From Nageia nagi (lineage: Eukaryota; Pinophyta): a stretch of DNA of 64,000 bases. The stretch lies in the NCBI GenBank assembly GCA_050084985.1, contig JBITNC010000001.1, forward strand, positions 27,094,001 through 27,158,000, given 5' to 3'. Shown one piece after another: positions 21,760-32,007 of the stretch. The notes under the pieces were generated by a model. The model did no database searches and had not been told where the DNA came from. It saw nothing but the letters and a program-made list of their open reading frames with translations. Each line of letters starts with the position of its first letter. Position 1 is the first letter of the stretch. Both the position numbers and the translations under genes were made by a program.

Positions 21760-23699
21760 AGAGATAAATCTTGGTTGATTACTATAACACCCTATCCTAG
21801 GAAAGAAAGAACTGGCAATAAAAAACAAGAGTTAAATAGTTAAAGGAGGGAGACAAGAATACTACCTTCTTTAAAATGACCATGTTTCAAAGAAGAAGCA
21901 CAAATAGAATCTTAGAGCTGAGAAGAAGAAATGGGATGATCACCTAGAATGAAGAAGAGATAAAGGAGGAAGCAGAAAGTTTCTATAAGGAACTTATATA
22001 ATAGGATCAATGGAAGACTAAGAGGGCTATGGATAGATTGCTACAAAATATACCTTAGATAATTTCTAAGGAAATGAACAAAGAACTCACCAAGAAGACC
22101 TCCAAAGAGGAAGTTCAAAAAAACTTATTTCTTATGCAAAAGGATAAAGCTCTAGGCCTAGATGGATCTCAAATGGGGTTCTTCTAGGAAAATTGGGAGA
22201 TTGTAGGGCTAGATCTAGTGGAAGAAGTCACAAAATTCTTTAAAAAAGGTAAGCTTTTGATAAAATAGAACATCACTTTTCTTATTCTAGCTCTAAAATA
22301 AAATGCAAAAAAGGAACCAAAGGACTTTTGACCTATAAGTATTTGTAATGTCACCTACAAAATCATAACCAAAATTGGGAGTTCCTTGAAGAAGTTCTAA
22401 ATTTTTTTACTTTGGAGATACATGTATAAGATGGATTAGAGAATGTATTACAACTTCTAGATTTTCAATCATGGTAAATGGTGAGATAGTTAGCTTCTTT
22501 GAATAAGAAATAGGACTAAGATAAGGGGACCCAATTTCATCCTATTTGTTCATCATTATGGATGAAGTGTCAGGTAAAGCAATTCAAAATGAGTAGAACT
22601 TGGGCCATATCAAAGGAATCAAGCCAACTAAGCAAGTTTTAGCAATCACCCATCATCAATTTTTTGATGACACAAATTTTGGTTGGATTAGATCAAGAAA
22701 AAGAAGCTAAAATGTTCAAAAAACTTAAGGGACCATGATAAAGCATCTCATCAAAGAATAAACATTCAAAAAAGTAGAATCTTCTTCTTAAACACTCTAA
22801 TAAGTAAACAAAGAAAGATTGCAAAGATCTTTGGTTGTATGATTGACCACATCTAAAATAAGTACTTAGGAATACCCCCTTTTGTGGGAAAACTTACAAT
22901 TGACCATTGGGAAAGAATTCTAAATAATATTAATTTGAACTAGCAAGCTAGAAAGGTAAGACTCTAAACTACATAGCTAGAACTCTTCCCATTAAACAAA
23001 CCATCCAAAGCATTCCAAAGCATACCCATATATAGTATGCTTATCTTTATTATGCCATACTTAAGTACTAAAAAGATTGACTCAACTTATAGGAAGTTTC
23101 TATGGGCAACAAAAGGGATAGGACAAAGTTCTTGCTAGTGGCCTAAAATAAATTATGTAGATAAAAGAGTAAAGGGGGCATTGGTCTAAGAAGAATGAAA
23201 CACTTGAACCCATTTAGAGCCAAAATGACATGGAAAATGATAATAGAGGAGGAAAAATATTAGGTTAGTATTTGCAAGGCTAACTATCTCAATAATCATA
23301 TTCACTTCCTAAGAGTTGCAAACCTTCCTTATGGATTCCCATTCTAGAATGGCACTTTCAAACTCAGAGATTGGCTAGGAAATAGTGTCAAATGGGAAAT
23401 AGGAGATGACAACAATACCTTCTTCTGGGAGGACCTTTGGATTAGAGAGGCTCATATAATATCCTCAAAAGTCTTAAGAAAAGGAATACCTTATTTCAAA
23501 AGAAACCAAGGAGAAAGAATTAGTAACTTCTTCTCTAAAAGGAAGGGTTGGCATTTTTTGGATATTCCTTTTTCAGATGTGAAAAATGAGATTTCTAAAC
23601 TCCAAGATGAAGTTAAAATAAAGTTAGCTTCAATAGGAGACATAAAAGATAAGCCAATATGGATGAATTCAAGAAATGGAGACTATAATATAAGGGATG
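21760..23699 (+). mobile_element. L1-like LINE, plus strand, left part
   Basis: Plus-strand translation with stops gives L1 ORF2 blocks. These are VKGGDKNT-like then FFKMTMFQRRSTNRI (about 21840-21915), KDKALGLDGSQMGF (22143-22185), PISICNVTYKIITKI (about 22333-22376), GDPISSYLFIIMDEVS (22527-22575), and HHQFFDDTNF, the degraded FADDT active site, near 22650-22680. Then come KYLGIPPFVGKL (about 22860) and a long carboxyl part up to 23699. A piece between the first RT motifs and the GDPIS block is missing. The copy is cut at 23699 by the outer LTR retrotransposon and continues at 43331. There is no endonuclease domain, so it is 5'-truncated. Confidence 0.75.
23695..23699 (+). other. Target-site duplication GGATG, left copy
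   Basis: GGATG directly precedes the outer 5' LTR and is repeated at 43331-43335 directly after the 3' LTR. It proves the 19.6-kb insertion into the LINE. Confidence 0.9.
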
Positions 23700-23815
23700 T
23701 GTATATTCATACATAATAACTTATTTATTTAGAGCCCCAACGTACTTTTCTTGCAACTATAAGTTCATTTTAAGATCTCCAGAAGTTTTGGAACAAATAA
23801 AGCTTACATTTTGGT

Positions 23816-24420
23816 GAAGACCGGGTTCCGGAGATGATGAGGTCAGCAGAGAGATAATTAAAAAGCCGGAGGCAACGGAAGTAAAGCATTCTGGAATAAG
23901 ATGATGATGTCATAGAAAAAGGAATAAAGCTCAGTTGTGGAAAAGACCAAGTTCTGGAGATGATGAGGTCAGCAAAGAGATAATTGAAAAGTCGGAGGCA
24001 GCGGAAGTAAAGCGTTTCGGAATAAGATGATGACATCATAGCAGAAAGAATAAACTCAATTGTGGAAAAGATTGGGTTCCAGAGATGATGAGGTCAGCAA
24101 AGAGATAATTGAAAAGCTGGAGGCAATAGAAGTAAAGCGTTTCAGAATAAGATGATGATGTCATAGCAGAAAGAATAAAGCTCAGTTGTGGAAAAGATCG
24201 GGTTCCGGAGATGATGAGGTCAGTAAAGAGATAATTGAAAAGCTGGAGGCAATGGAAGTAAAGGGTTCTGGAAGAGGATGATGATGTCACAGAAGATAAG
24301 ATGGTCACATTTTGGCAAAGATCGGGTTCCAGAGATGATGAGGTCAGCAGGGGGTGATCAAAAGGCCCGGAGTCAATGAATAAAGTTTTCCAAAATAATG
24401 ATGTCACAAAGAAAGGATAA
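23816..24420 (+). promoter_or_regulatory. Approximately 125-bp tandem U3 repeats with bZIP-like sites
   Basis: Units begin near 23816, 23940, 24064, 24191 and 24315 with GAAGACCGGGTTCCGG-like sequence. TGATGTCA sites recur every 125-126 bp. TGATGTCA is one base from the TGACGTCA bZIP target. Position upstream of the LTR TATA box and regular spacing suggest an enhancer array; function is inferred. Confidence 0.55.
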
Positions 24421-24578
24421 TTGTAGTTCTGGAGGTAGTTACCTTCCATGACATTCTCAGTTTTGTAACTATCAGACAAATGGCATGTATGTATGATGAT
24501 AGTTAGAAGTGGCCAGAATCTTGAGGCCGTTTTGTAAACCGTTCTATTTTCATTTTCTTGTAACTGTTATTTCTTCAG

Positions 24579-24588
24579 TATAAGTATA
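24579..24588 (+). promoter_or_regulatory. TATA box of the outer 5' LTR
   Basis: TATAAGTATA lies downstream of the U3 tandem array. It corresponds in position to TATAAATATA in the inner element's LTRs. This is the likely core promoter for the element transcript. Confidence 0.55.
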
Positions 24589-25128
24589 TGAAATAAAGTG
24601 AAAGAAGGTTCGGAAGCCCTAGTATTGCTCTTTACATTTGTTCTCGAAGACTTGTAGTCTTTTATCAGTAATATGAAACCATCTTGACCTTTCTTGTCTA
24701 GCACTTGTAATTGTCATTCTTAATTTGGTTACATCATGGCAGCTTGGCTTGTTTCCTGAATGGTAATTGCAAGTTGCTAGTATAACTGTGTCTGCTACAT
24801 GGTAGAGTAAAGCTGGGAAACTATTAGAGAGTGAGAGCTTGTACCATAGCTGCTACACTAGATTCAAACCAAGGTTTCACACACTGTGAAAGCCCGCACT
24901 GAACTAGTGATCCTCCTTTGCTTTCTCTCTTGTTACCCTAAACCTTTGCTTAAATTCCTCGCACTCTACTCTTTTATTGTTCTTTCCTGCTACTTTTCCT
25001 ACACCCAATGTATAAGGAATCGACCTTCTCCGAAGATCAGACTGTCACATAGTCTGTTCTTGATTTATTCTGGTTAAGATTGTTCGTGGTGCATATATTA
25101 CACAATCTTAATCAACAGTATTTCTTTT

Positions 25129-25146
25129 TGGCACGCCCGGTGGGAC
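25129..25146 (+). other. Primer binding site of the outer element
   Basis: TGGCACGCCCGGTGGGAC is complementary to a tRNA 3' end finishing in CCA. The tRNA isotype was not assigned. It starts 11 nt after the LTR end, an unusually long gap. The same sequence and gap occur in the inner element (36190-36207), so the spacing is a family feature. Confidence 0.75.
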
Positions 25147-25264
25147 ATGAAGAAACTTATTGGTGACTCTGCTGAAGCACTATCTGGGTATGTATTAAAG
25201 CAGATTATTTGTAAATATCATATGTGCTTTTGAACCTTTCATTTTCTTTTGCCACCTAGAGTTT

Positions 25265-26460
25265 ATGTGGACAAGATCTAAAACTAGAGTAGCAAAAGAA
25301 ACACCAGATTTTAGAGCGTTAGATGTTCCTTAGAGAAAGACCCTGATCAAGTCCAAATCTCTGAATAGTATCAGCACCCTAAAATCCTTTACCAAGCCAG
25401 AACCATCTGATCTTCATACTAGAAATATCTCTCCTAAAATGGCTAATCCAGTTCAGAATATTTACTCGAAATGGGATAATGGGGTACCAATAGCCCTGGC
25501 GGTGTTGCATGACATCCCAGCAAATGTTTTAAAACCCTTCCGGAGTTTGATGCAACTACAGAGAAAATAGCTTATGAACATTGTGTTGATGTAGCTAGCC
25601 TAGCTAAGATTCACAATATCTAGCATGAAGATGTCATGGTGAGATTACTGGCTCAATCCTTCAAAGGAAAGGTCCTAGATTGGTACAGGGGCCTTCCTAA
25701 CAGATCTATAACTACTTGGGCTCAACTGGCAGAGCCCTTTATCTTGGAATTTAATGAATTAGGAGATCCCTTTTCCTTGTTAACACAGTTCACTTCAATC
25801 AAAAGATATGAGCAAGAAAATATCCCTGATTTCAACATTAGATTCCAAAAAACTTGGATGAGAGTACCCATGCCAGTCAGGCCTTAGCAATTTCAAGCCC
25901 TAATGTATTACCTGAGAGCCTTTCCTCCGGATCTCTCTCTGCAAATCCAAAATTCTGGAGTGAATACTTTCCCTGAGGTCTATAGACAAGCAGTGTATGC
26001 TGAATCCTATCTTATTATAGTTGGAAAATTACCAAGTCGCATGCCAATGCCTTATTTTCCAATAACCGCCCAACAGCAAATTTTGAGACCTCAAGCAATT
26101 AGTTTGGCTCCACCACTGGCCAGCATCCCCGCTCCTGTTCAACAGTGGCCACCAACCTTGCCAGTCCCTAGAGCTCCCTTGGCTTTACCAGCCCCTTATC
26201 TGCCTAACATGAATCAAGGGGTAGCTTCATTATCAGAGATTCAGGAACTCCGAAACTTGTGTAGAAATATGGCAAACTAGATTACCATTCTAAGTAGATA
26301 AAAAATGCAAGAAGATATCCTTATCTCACTATAGAAAAAGCTCAGCATGTGTTAAATGAGAATGTAGGCCAAGCTTCCTCTTCCGGGTCAACCATTGGTT
26401 TGTGTTTAGCCTGCAATGATGCTCATGAACAAACCACATGCCCTATTTATCAGTACTAAG
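25265..26460 (+). pseudogene. gag of the outer element
   Basis: The start MWTRSKTRVAK at 25265 matches the inner gag. The capsid-like region contains LLAQSFKGKVLDWYRGLP, then TTWAQLAEPFILEFNELGDP, then QFTSIKRYEQENIPDFNIRF, typical of retrotransposon gag. A Pro-rich segment follows (about 26095-26205). Further on, CLACNDAHEQTTC gives a C-x2-C-x8-C pattern instead of a classical CCHC knuckle. In-frame stops near 25335, 25621 and 25885 and a frameshift near 25530 make it a pseudogene. The stop at about 26278 precedes the C-terminal part that leads into protease. Confidence 0.8.
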
Positions 26461-26510
26461 AGTATCTATCAAGAAGTGGAGGTATTCCTCCACCCGGTGT
26501 AGCTGATGAT

Positions 26511-27490
26511 GTGAACCAAGATGTAAACCTGATGAATTTTGCACCAGCAGATATAGGAGTTTTTGCTATGGAAATAAGATCAAGAAAAAGACCCATAGTC
26601 TCCAGCATTCTGGAAAAAAAGGTTGAACCCCAAAAGAGTTCCGGAGTAGTGTTTCCTAAAAGGCAAGATACAGTTCTCGGTTCTAAGGAAAAGATCCCGA
26701 AAAAGGAAACGATTTCCCAAAAATTCCCATTTCTGGAAACCAAACCGATGCCCAAAACTGGTGATCAAAATCTCCAGAGGTTAAGGTTCCCTTCACTTAC
26801 CAAGCACCAGAGAAAAGATGATACTCTACAGCTTCAAGAAAAATTTACTGACAGATTCAGAAACAAAACTAGCGAACCTCCAGCTATCCCAGAGTTCAAC
26901 ATTATGGCGGAACTAAAGAGAACTCCAGCGAGAGTGTCCTTGTTTGAAGCTTTAAAAATTCCCAGACAAATTGATTTACTGAAAACATCCCTTGTAGCCT
27001 TGAATGAAGGAATGGAAAGAGTGCTTAATCTTTTTGAAATAGCAAAATATCCGAGGATGGGAAAGAACAAACCTCCAGCCTTTTACATGACTTTAGAAAT
27101 CGAGGGATATGTACTCCATAATTGTTTGGTTGATTCTGGGGTAGCTACTACTATGATGCCTAAAGCAGTGTGCGATGTGATGGGGTTGCCTATGACAAGA
27201 ACATCCACCGGAGTATTACAATTGGATTCCACACCTGTCAAAATAGTAGGAGTAATCAAGGATGTACTCCTGAAAATACATAAGTGTCCCTCTGTAATTA
27301 TTATCTAGGAGGTTGTAGTTGTTGAGCTGCCCCCTTTGTTCAAGCTATGTCTGTCTAGAGAGTTTACAGCTAAGATAGGGGGTTATCTAGCGATGGACTA
27401 TACTCATTATTTGATCCCTTGTGGGAATAAGAGGGTAAGACTAAATAATGAGGAAATTTCTGAGTTTCACGTAGAGAAAAAGGAGGAGGT
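26511..27490 (+). pseudogene. gag C-terminus and aspartic protease of the outer element
   Basis: A 265-codon frame (26511-27308) joins the gag tail to a retropepsin-type protease. The active-site block LVDSGVATTMMP lies near residue 206, after PPAFYMTLEIEGYVLHNC; DSG is the catalytic triad motif. After a stop at 27308 the same coding sense continues with FKLCLSREFTAKIGGYLAMD, a block seen after protease in Tat-like elements. This stretch is wholly absent from the inner element. Confidence 0.75.
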
Positions 27491-27668
27491 TTGCGCAATC
27501 TTTGGTGAATTGGAAGAATCAGATGAATTGCTGGAAGAGCTGCAAATCGAAGACCCTTGTAGTATGAGTATGCTCAACACCATCTACGACGTGGAGTTTG
27601 GAAATTATTATTTAATAGAGTCAGAATCTTTCATCCCAGAACTCACAAGGGAAGATTTCAGGAGAAAT

Positions 27669-28055
27669 GAAATATGGGAGATGTCTTTTGATGGGGCAAG
27701 ATCCAAAAATGGATCCGGAGCCAGGATTATCCTGACCAACCCAATTGGTAAGGTGCATAGATTTTCTTTCAGACTCACCTGGTTATGTTCAAATAATGTG
27801 GCAGAATATGAAGCTCTTTACCTGGGATTAGAACAAGCTATCAAAATGAAAATTCAGTGTCTAAAGATCAAAGGAGATTCAGATTTGATCATGAAACAAG
27901 TGACAGGTAAATGTTCGGTCAAACATCATTATTTGAAAGCCTACAGGAATCGGGTTTGGGATCTGTTTGAGCATTTTGAAGCATTGCATATTCAGTCAGT
28001 TCCAAGAAAATTAAATCAAGAAGCTAACGCATTAGCACAAATGGGAGCCAGTTTT
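27669..28055 (+). pseudogene. Archaeal-type RNase H (RVT_3-like) placed between protease and RT
   Basis: This domain lies inside the open frame 27336-28421. The order is WEMSFDGARSKNGSGARIIL (Asp119 of that frame), NNVAEYEALYLGL (Glu158), LKIKGDSDLI (Asp181), and a terminal block PRKLNQEANALAQMG where the usual final Asp is Asn231. This is the RVT_3/archaeal-type RNase H signature, distinct from the retroviral RNase H after RT. In classical Tat elements this extra domain is found between RNase H and integrase. Here nothing like it occurs there, and it lies upstream of RT in the same frame. It may supply the RNase H activity that the degenerate retroviral domain has lost (inference). The frame itself is open, but the element is broken on both sides. 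Confidence 0.8.
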
Positions 28056-28421
28056 GATCCCACAAATGACTGGTTTTGGAGAAAGGGTGTTCAGCTCATT
28101 TTCAGGCCATCAGTTCCAGATAATGATTCCTTTTGGCAGGTTTTCCAGGATGAAGCTCAAATTAATCAATTTTTATTACAACAAGCGGTATGTCATGCAA
28201 TAGGAGAAGAGGACTCCGAAGTTTTCCGGGAACAAGACATAATTCAGCTGAATAACAATAAACTCCCTAAAGATTTGATTCCATTCGAAGGATTATTTGA
28301 CAGAAGTGACCAGGTAAAAAGAAGGGGTATGAATATAAACCTGGATAACTATAAAGAACATGAAGTTCTTCCAGGTAAGTCATTAAAAATTGGTATATCT
28401 AATACTCTAAAACAGATTTAG

Positions 28422-29420
28422 GAAATTGTACAGTTATGCAGAACATATGTTGATGTTATTGCTTGGTCTTATGATGATTTGAAGGTTTTTGATAAATCAG
28501 TGATACAACATACAATTGAGTTGATAGATGATGCTAAGCCGATCAGACAAAAACAAAGACCAGTAAACCCCAAGATCGAAGTTGCCATGAAGCAGGAGGT
28601 ACTAAAACTGTATAAGGCTAGGATAATTTACCCCATCAAGCATTCCACTTGGGTAGCCAATCTTGTGCCTGTCTGGAAGAAAAATGGCGAGATAAGGTTG
28701 TGTGTTGATTTCTGGGGTTTGAACAAAGTATCATTGAAGGATCATTACCCCTTGCCTCCAATGGAACAAATACTGAACACTGTATCCGGAGCTGAAAAGT
28801 TCTCTTTGATAGACAGTTTCTTCAGGTACAATCAGATTTGGGTCCGAAATGAAGATCAGTTCAAAATAGCTTTTACAACGAAATGGGGTACCTTTGCTTT
28901 TCAGAGAATGCTGTTTGGCCTATCCAATGCAGGGGCTACCTTTTAGAGAGCTATGGATTATGCATTTGGAGAACTGGTAAATAAGAGTCTATTGGTATAC
29001 CTTGATGATATTACTATTTTCTCTCATGACAAAAACATGCATGTTCAACATTTGGAGCAAGCCTTCATCAAATGTAAGAGGTATGGTATATCCCTAAATC
29101 CTAAGAAGTCGATCTTCGTAGTAGATGAGGGTAAATTATTGGGCCATGTCATTTCAAAAGAGGGATGGGCTATTGATCTGGATAGAGTTAAAGCTATAGA
29201 TGACTTGTCTCTCCCATCTAATAAGAAGTCTCTGCAGTCTTTTCTGGGTCAGATTAACTTTGTCAGAAGATTTATTCAGGATTTCTCAAACATTATCAAA
29301 CCTATCACCCGGATGCTAAAAAAAGATACTCCTTTTGTATGGACTAAGGAAGGTAAAGAAGCTTTTCAGAAAATTAAGGTAGCAATTACAAAAGCTCCTG
29401 TACTGAGAAATCTAGATTTC
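28422..29420 (+). pseudogene. Reverse transcriptase of the outer element
   Basis: The frame runs 28479-28946 and 28953-29483, divided by a TAG at about 28944. Motifs in order are PIRQKQRPVNPKIE, NGEIRLCVDFWGLNKVS, HYPLPPMEQIL, KFSLIDSFFRYNQI, FAFQRMLFGLSNAGATF, LLVYLDDITIFS (catalytic YLDD), SLNPKKSIF, LLGHVISKEG and LQSFLGQINFVRRFI. This is a complete gypsy RT with the family-typical Asp pair. Just upstream, a TAG at about 28419 breaks continuity with the RNase H frame. By eye, several differences from the inner element's RT look like C-to-T or G-to-A changes. Confidence 0.88.
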
Positions 29421-29810
29421 AGCAAAGAATTTATTCTGTACGCATATGGCTCAGATACTAGTGTTGCAGCCATCTTAACCTAGAAGCATGAGAAGAATGA
29501 AGAATACCCAGTCGCATTTTTCAGTCAGACTATGAACAGTTGTGAGGAGAAATATACTTTCATTGAAAAATAGGTCCTGGCTATAGTGAAAGCACTCAGC
29601 AAGTTAAAACATTACATTGCTCAGAGTAGGATTTTAATTCTAACCATACACCCGGATGTTAGGTCTTATGTTATGCAGGGAGAATTGGGAGAAGGAAGAC
29701 CCGGGTGGATTTCAAAAATTCTTAAATATGATGTGGAAATTCGGCCAACAAAGCTCATAAAAGGAAGAGCACTCTGTGAGCAACTTGCAAAACCCACAAT
29801 ACCGGAGGAG
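29421..29810 (+). pseudogene. Degenerate retroviral-type RNase H of the outer element
   Basis: The domain follows RT directly. The usual LYTDAS block reads LYAYGSDTS, so the first catalytic Asp is Tyr. The TDHKSL block reads LTIHPDVRS, so the second Asp position is Ile. The Glu in TFIEKxVLAIVKAL remains. The same losses occur in the independent inner copy, so they were present in the family ancestor and are not local decay. Stops occur at about 29481 and 29571. Confidence 0.78.
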
Positions 29811-30737
29811 GGGATGGTATGCTTTGTCGAACAAAAAACCTCTAAATCTATATCTGGAGACACAACAAAGGATTGGATGGAGCAATTAAATGAATATTTT
29901 GAGATAGGAAAACTACCAGGAAATATGAATGCATCCCAAAGAAGGCGATTCAAGATACATGCCCAGAATTACACAGAGATAGATCATATACTTTATAGAA
30001 GAAATCACGATGGCGTGTTGCTAAGATGTGTACCGGCTACAAGGTCAGCTAAGCTCATTGAAGAGTTTCATTCCGGAGTGTTTGGAGGTCATTACTCTGG
30101 ATACACAATAGTGGGTAAGATCATTCAGGCGGGATACTACTAGCCTACTATGTTCAAAGATGCTTTCGCAAAGGCATAAAATTGTGAAAAGTGTCAGAGG
30201 TATGTGGGAAGAAGGAGAAATGCGGCATTACCGTTGGAACCAATCCAAGTAGAGGAACCCTTCCAACAGTGGGGACTTGATTTTATCGGAGTCATCAATC
30301 CAAAACTCCTCCTCCGGACATAAATTCATTCTTACTGCTATAGATTTTTTCACCAGATGGGCAGAAGCAGAGGCTGTAAAGGAGGCAAATCAGAAAACCA
30401 TTATAAAATTTTTGGAGAAATTAATCACCAGGTATGGTATTCCCCAAATGATCATTTCAGATAATGGCTTAGCATTTGTGGGGGCAGAGATTACTAATTT
30501 TGCTATGAAGTTTGGTATATGCTGGAAGACATCTTCGAATTATTACCCTCAGGGTAATGGGTTGGCTGAATCTACGAATAAGAACTTGATCTGGATTCTC
30601 AAAAGAACGGTGGAAAGTAATCCCCGGAATTGGCATGAAAAGCTCAATTGGGCGTTGTGGGCAGATAGGATCACAGTGAAGCTAGCTACTAAGACTAGTC
30701 CATATACCTTAGTGTACGGTAAAAGGGCTATGTTACC
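29811..30737 (+). pseudogene. Integrase of the outer element, upstream part
   Basis: The HHCC zinc module includes EEFHSGVFGGHYSGY and CEKCQRYVGRR. The catalytic core shows WGLDFIGVI, then FFTRWAEAEAV, then IISDNGLAFVG, then NYYPQGNGLAESTNK, which together carry the D, D and E residues. Stops at about 30141 and 30177 and a shift near 30303 break the frame. The sequence stops at KRAMLP at 30737, where the inner element inserted. It resumes at 37491. Confidence 0.83.
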
Positions 30738-32007
30738 TGTTGATTGAGATTGTGTAATATGTGTGCCTGGAACAATCTTAACCAAAGTAGTTCACGAACA
30801 GACTGTGGGACGCAGCCTGATCTCCGGAGAAGGCCGGTTCCTTATCCATTGGGTAAAGAAAAAGTAACAGGAAAGAGATAAAAGAGTAGGGAGCGAGAGA
30901 TTCAAGCAAAAGGATAGGGTAACAAGAAAGGAAGTAAAAGGATAGGGTAACGAGAGAGGAAGTAAAGGGATAGGGTAACAAGAGAGAAAGCAAAGGGGTA
31001 GATCACTAGTTCAGCGCGGGCTTTCGCAGTGTGCGAAACCTTGGCCTGAATCTAGTGTCGCAGCCACAGAACAAGTTCTCACTCTCTGAATAGCTCCCCA
31101 GCTTCTACTCTACCATGTAGCAGACACAGTTATACTAGCAACCCGCAACTATTACTCAGGAAACAAGCTAAGCTGCCACAATGTAACCAAATTAAGAATA
31201 ACAATTACGAGTGCTAGACAAGAAAGGTCAAGATGGTTTATATATACCGGACTGAAGCTACAGGTCTTCGAGAACAAATGAAAAGGGCAATACTAGGCTT
31301 TCGACCCTAGTTTCTCTTTATTTTCATATATTTATACTGTATTAATAACAGTTACAAGATTACAGAATAGAAACATTTACAAAACGGCCGCAAGATTCTG
31401 GCCTTCTTGAACTGATATCACCTACATATGACACTTGGCCGACTGTTACAAAATTGGGCAGATCGCCGACGATTCGGTTCCCTGATGATGGCGCTCAGGT
31501 ATTTTGCAGACTTCCTTCTCTCCCGGAATGTTCAATTCTCCAACTCGGACTCTTCGATCTTTCATTGCGGCCTATTTTCCTCTGGACGCGGTCTTAATCC
31601 CAAATGTTAATCTTTCCCCTTCGCCTGACGTCAGCCTTGAATCTCTGGACTTCTTTATTCACTGGCTCCGGACACTAAATTGCTCCTTGATGATGTCATC
31701 CATTCCGGGCTCCGGTTTCCCTTGCAATTATGAGCTTCTTCTTTTCCGTGATGTCATCTTCATATATCCGGAATGCTTTGTTTCCCGGAGACACTTGTGC
31801 TTACTTCGTCTTTTCCGGAACTTGGTCCTTGCCGAAAGATGAATATCTTATTCTCCGCCACGTCACCATTTCATTCCGGAAAACTTTACTCTGATCCCGA
31901 GCTACTTTATCCGCTCCAAAAACTCCAGAGAATCTAAGAATGAACCCATGGTTGAAATTAAGGTATACCGGGGCTTTAATAAAGAATTTATTTTGTAGGA
32001 ATCTACA
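30738..32007 (-). repeat. 3' LTR of the inner element
   Basis: On the minus strand it begins TGTAGATTCC at 32007 and ends CTCAATCAACA at 30738. It contains three exact-spacing 28-bp repeats of a GTTACCCTATCC-type unit (plus-strand GGATAGGGTAAC at 30912, 30940 and 30968). TATAAATATA is at 31327-31336. The U3 part carries TGACGTCA at 31626-31633 and TGATGTCA at 31691 and 31749. Confidence 0.9.
31626..31633 (-). promoter_or_regulatory. TGACGTCA bZIP-type palindrome in the inner LTR
   Basis: This is the perfect 8-bp C-box/CRE-type palindrome in U3. Its LTR partner is at 37105-37112. Related TGATGTCA sites lie nearby, and a CCACGTCA string is near 31857. These may recruit stress- or defence-linked bZIP factors; that is inferred from the motif only. 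Confidence 0.5.

Larger units (their letters stand above)
23700..25117 (+). repeat. 5' LTR of the outer element
   Basis: The LTR starts TGTATATTCATAC and ends AATCAACA. U3 contains five tandem units of about 125 bp (23816-24420), each with TGATGAGGTCA and a TGATGTCA palindrome-like site. Those sites are at 23905, 24031 (reverse), 24156, 24282 and 24399. A TATAAGTATA box is at 24579-24588. The 42-kb copy is its partner. Confidence 0.9.

Noticed and set aside
23770-24479. Ser/Tyr/Phe-rich repeated minus-strand frames, also at 41981-42543
   Set aside because: They are antisense readings of the U3 tandem repeats of the outer LTRs, not proteins.
24886-25077. 63-codon frame repeated at 43098-43289
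   Set aside because: It is LTR U5 sequence of the outer element, duplicated with the LTR.
31428-31842. 60- and 112-codon frames duplicated at 36907-37089
   Set aside because: They fall within the inner LTR and are duplicated only because the LTR is.
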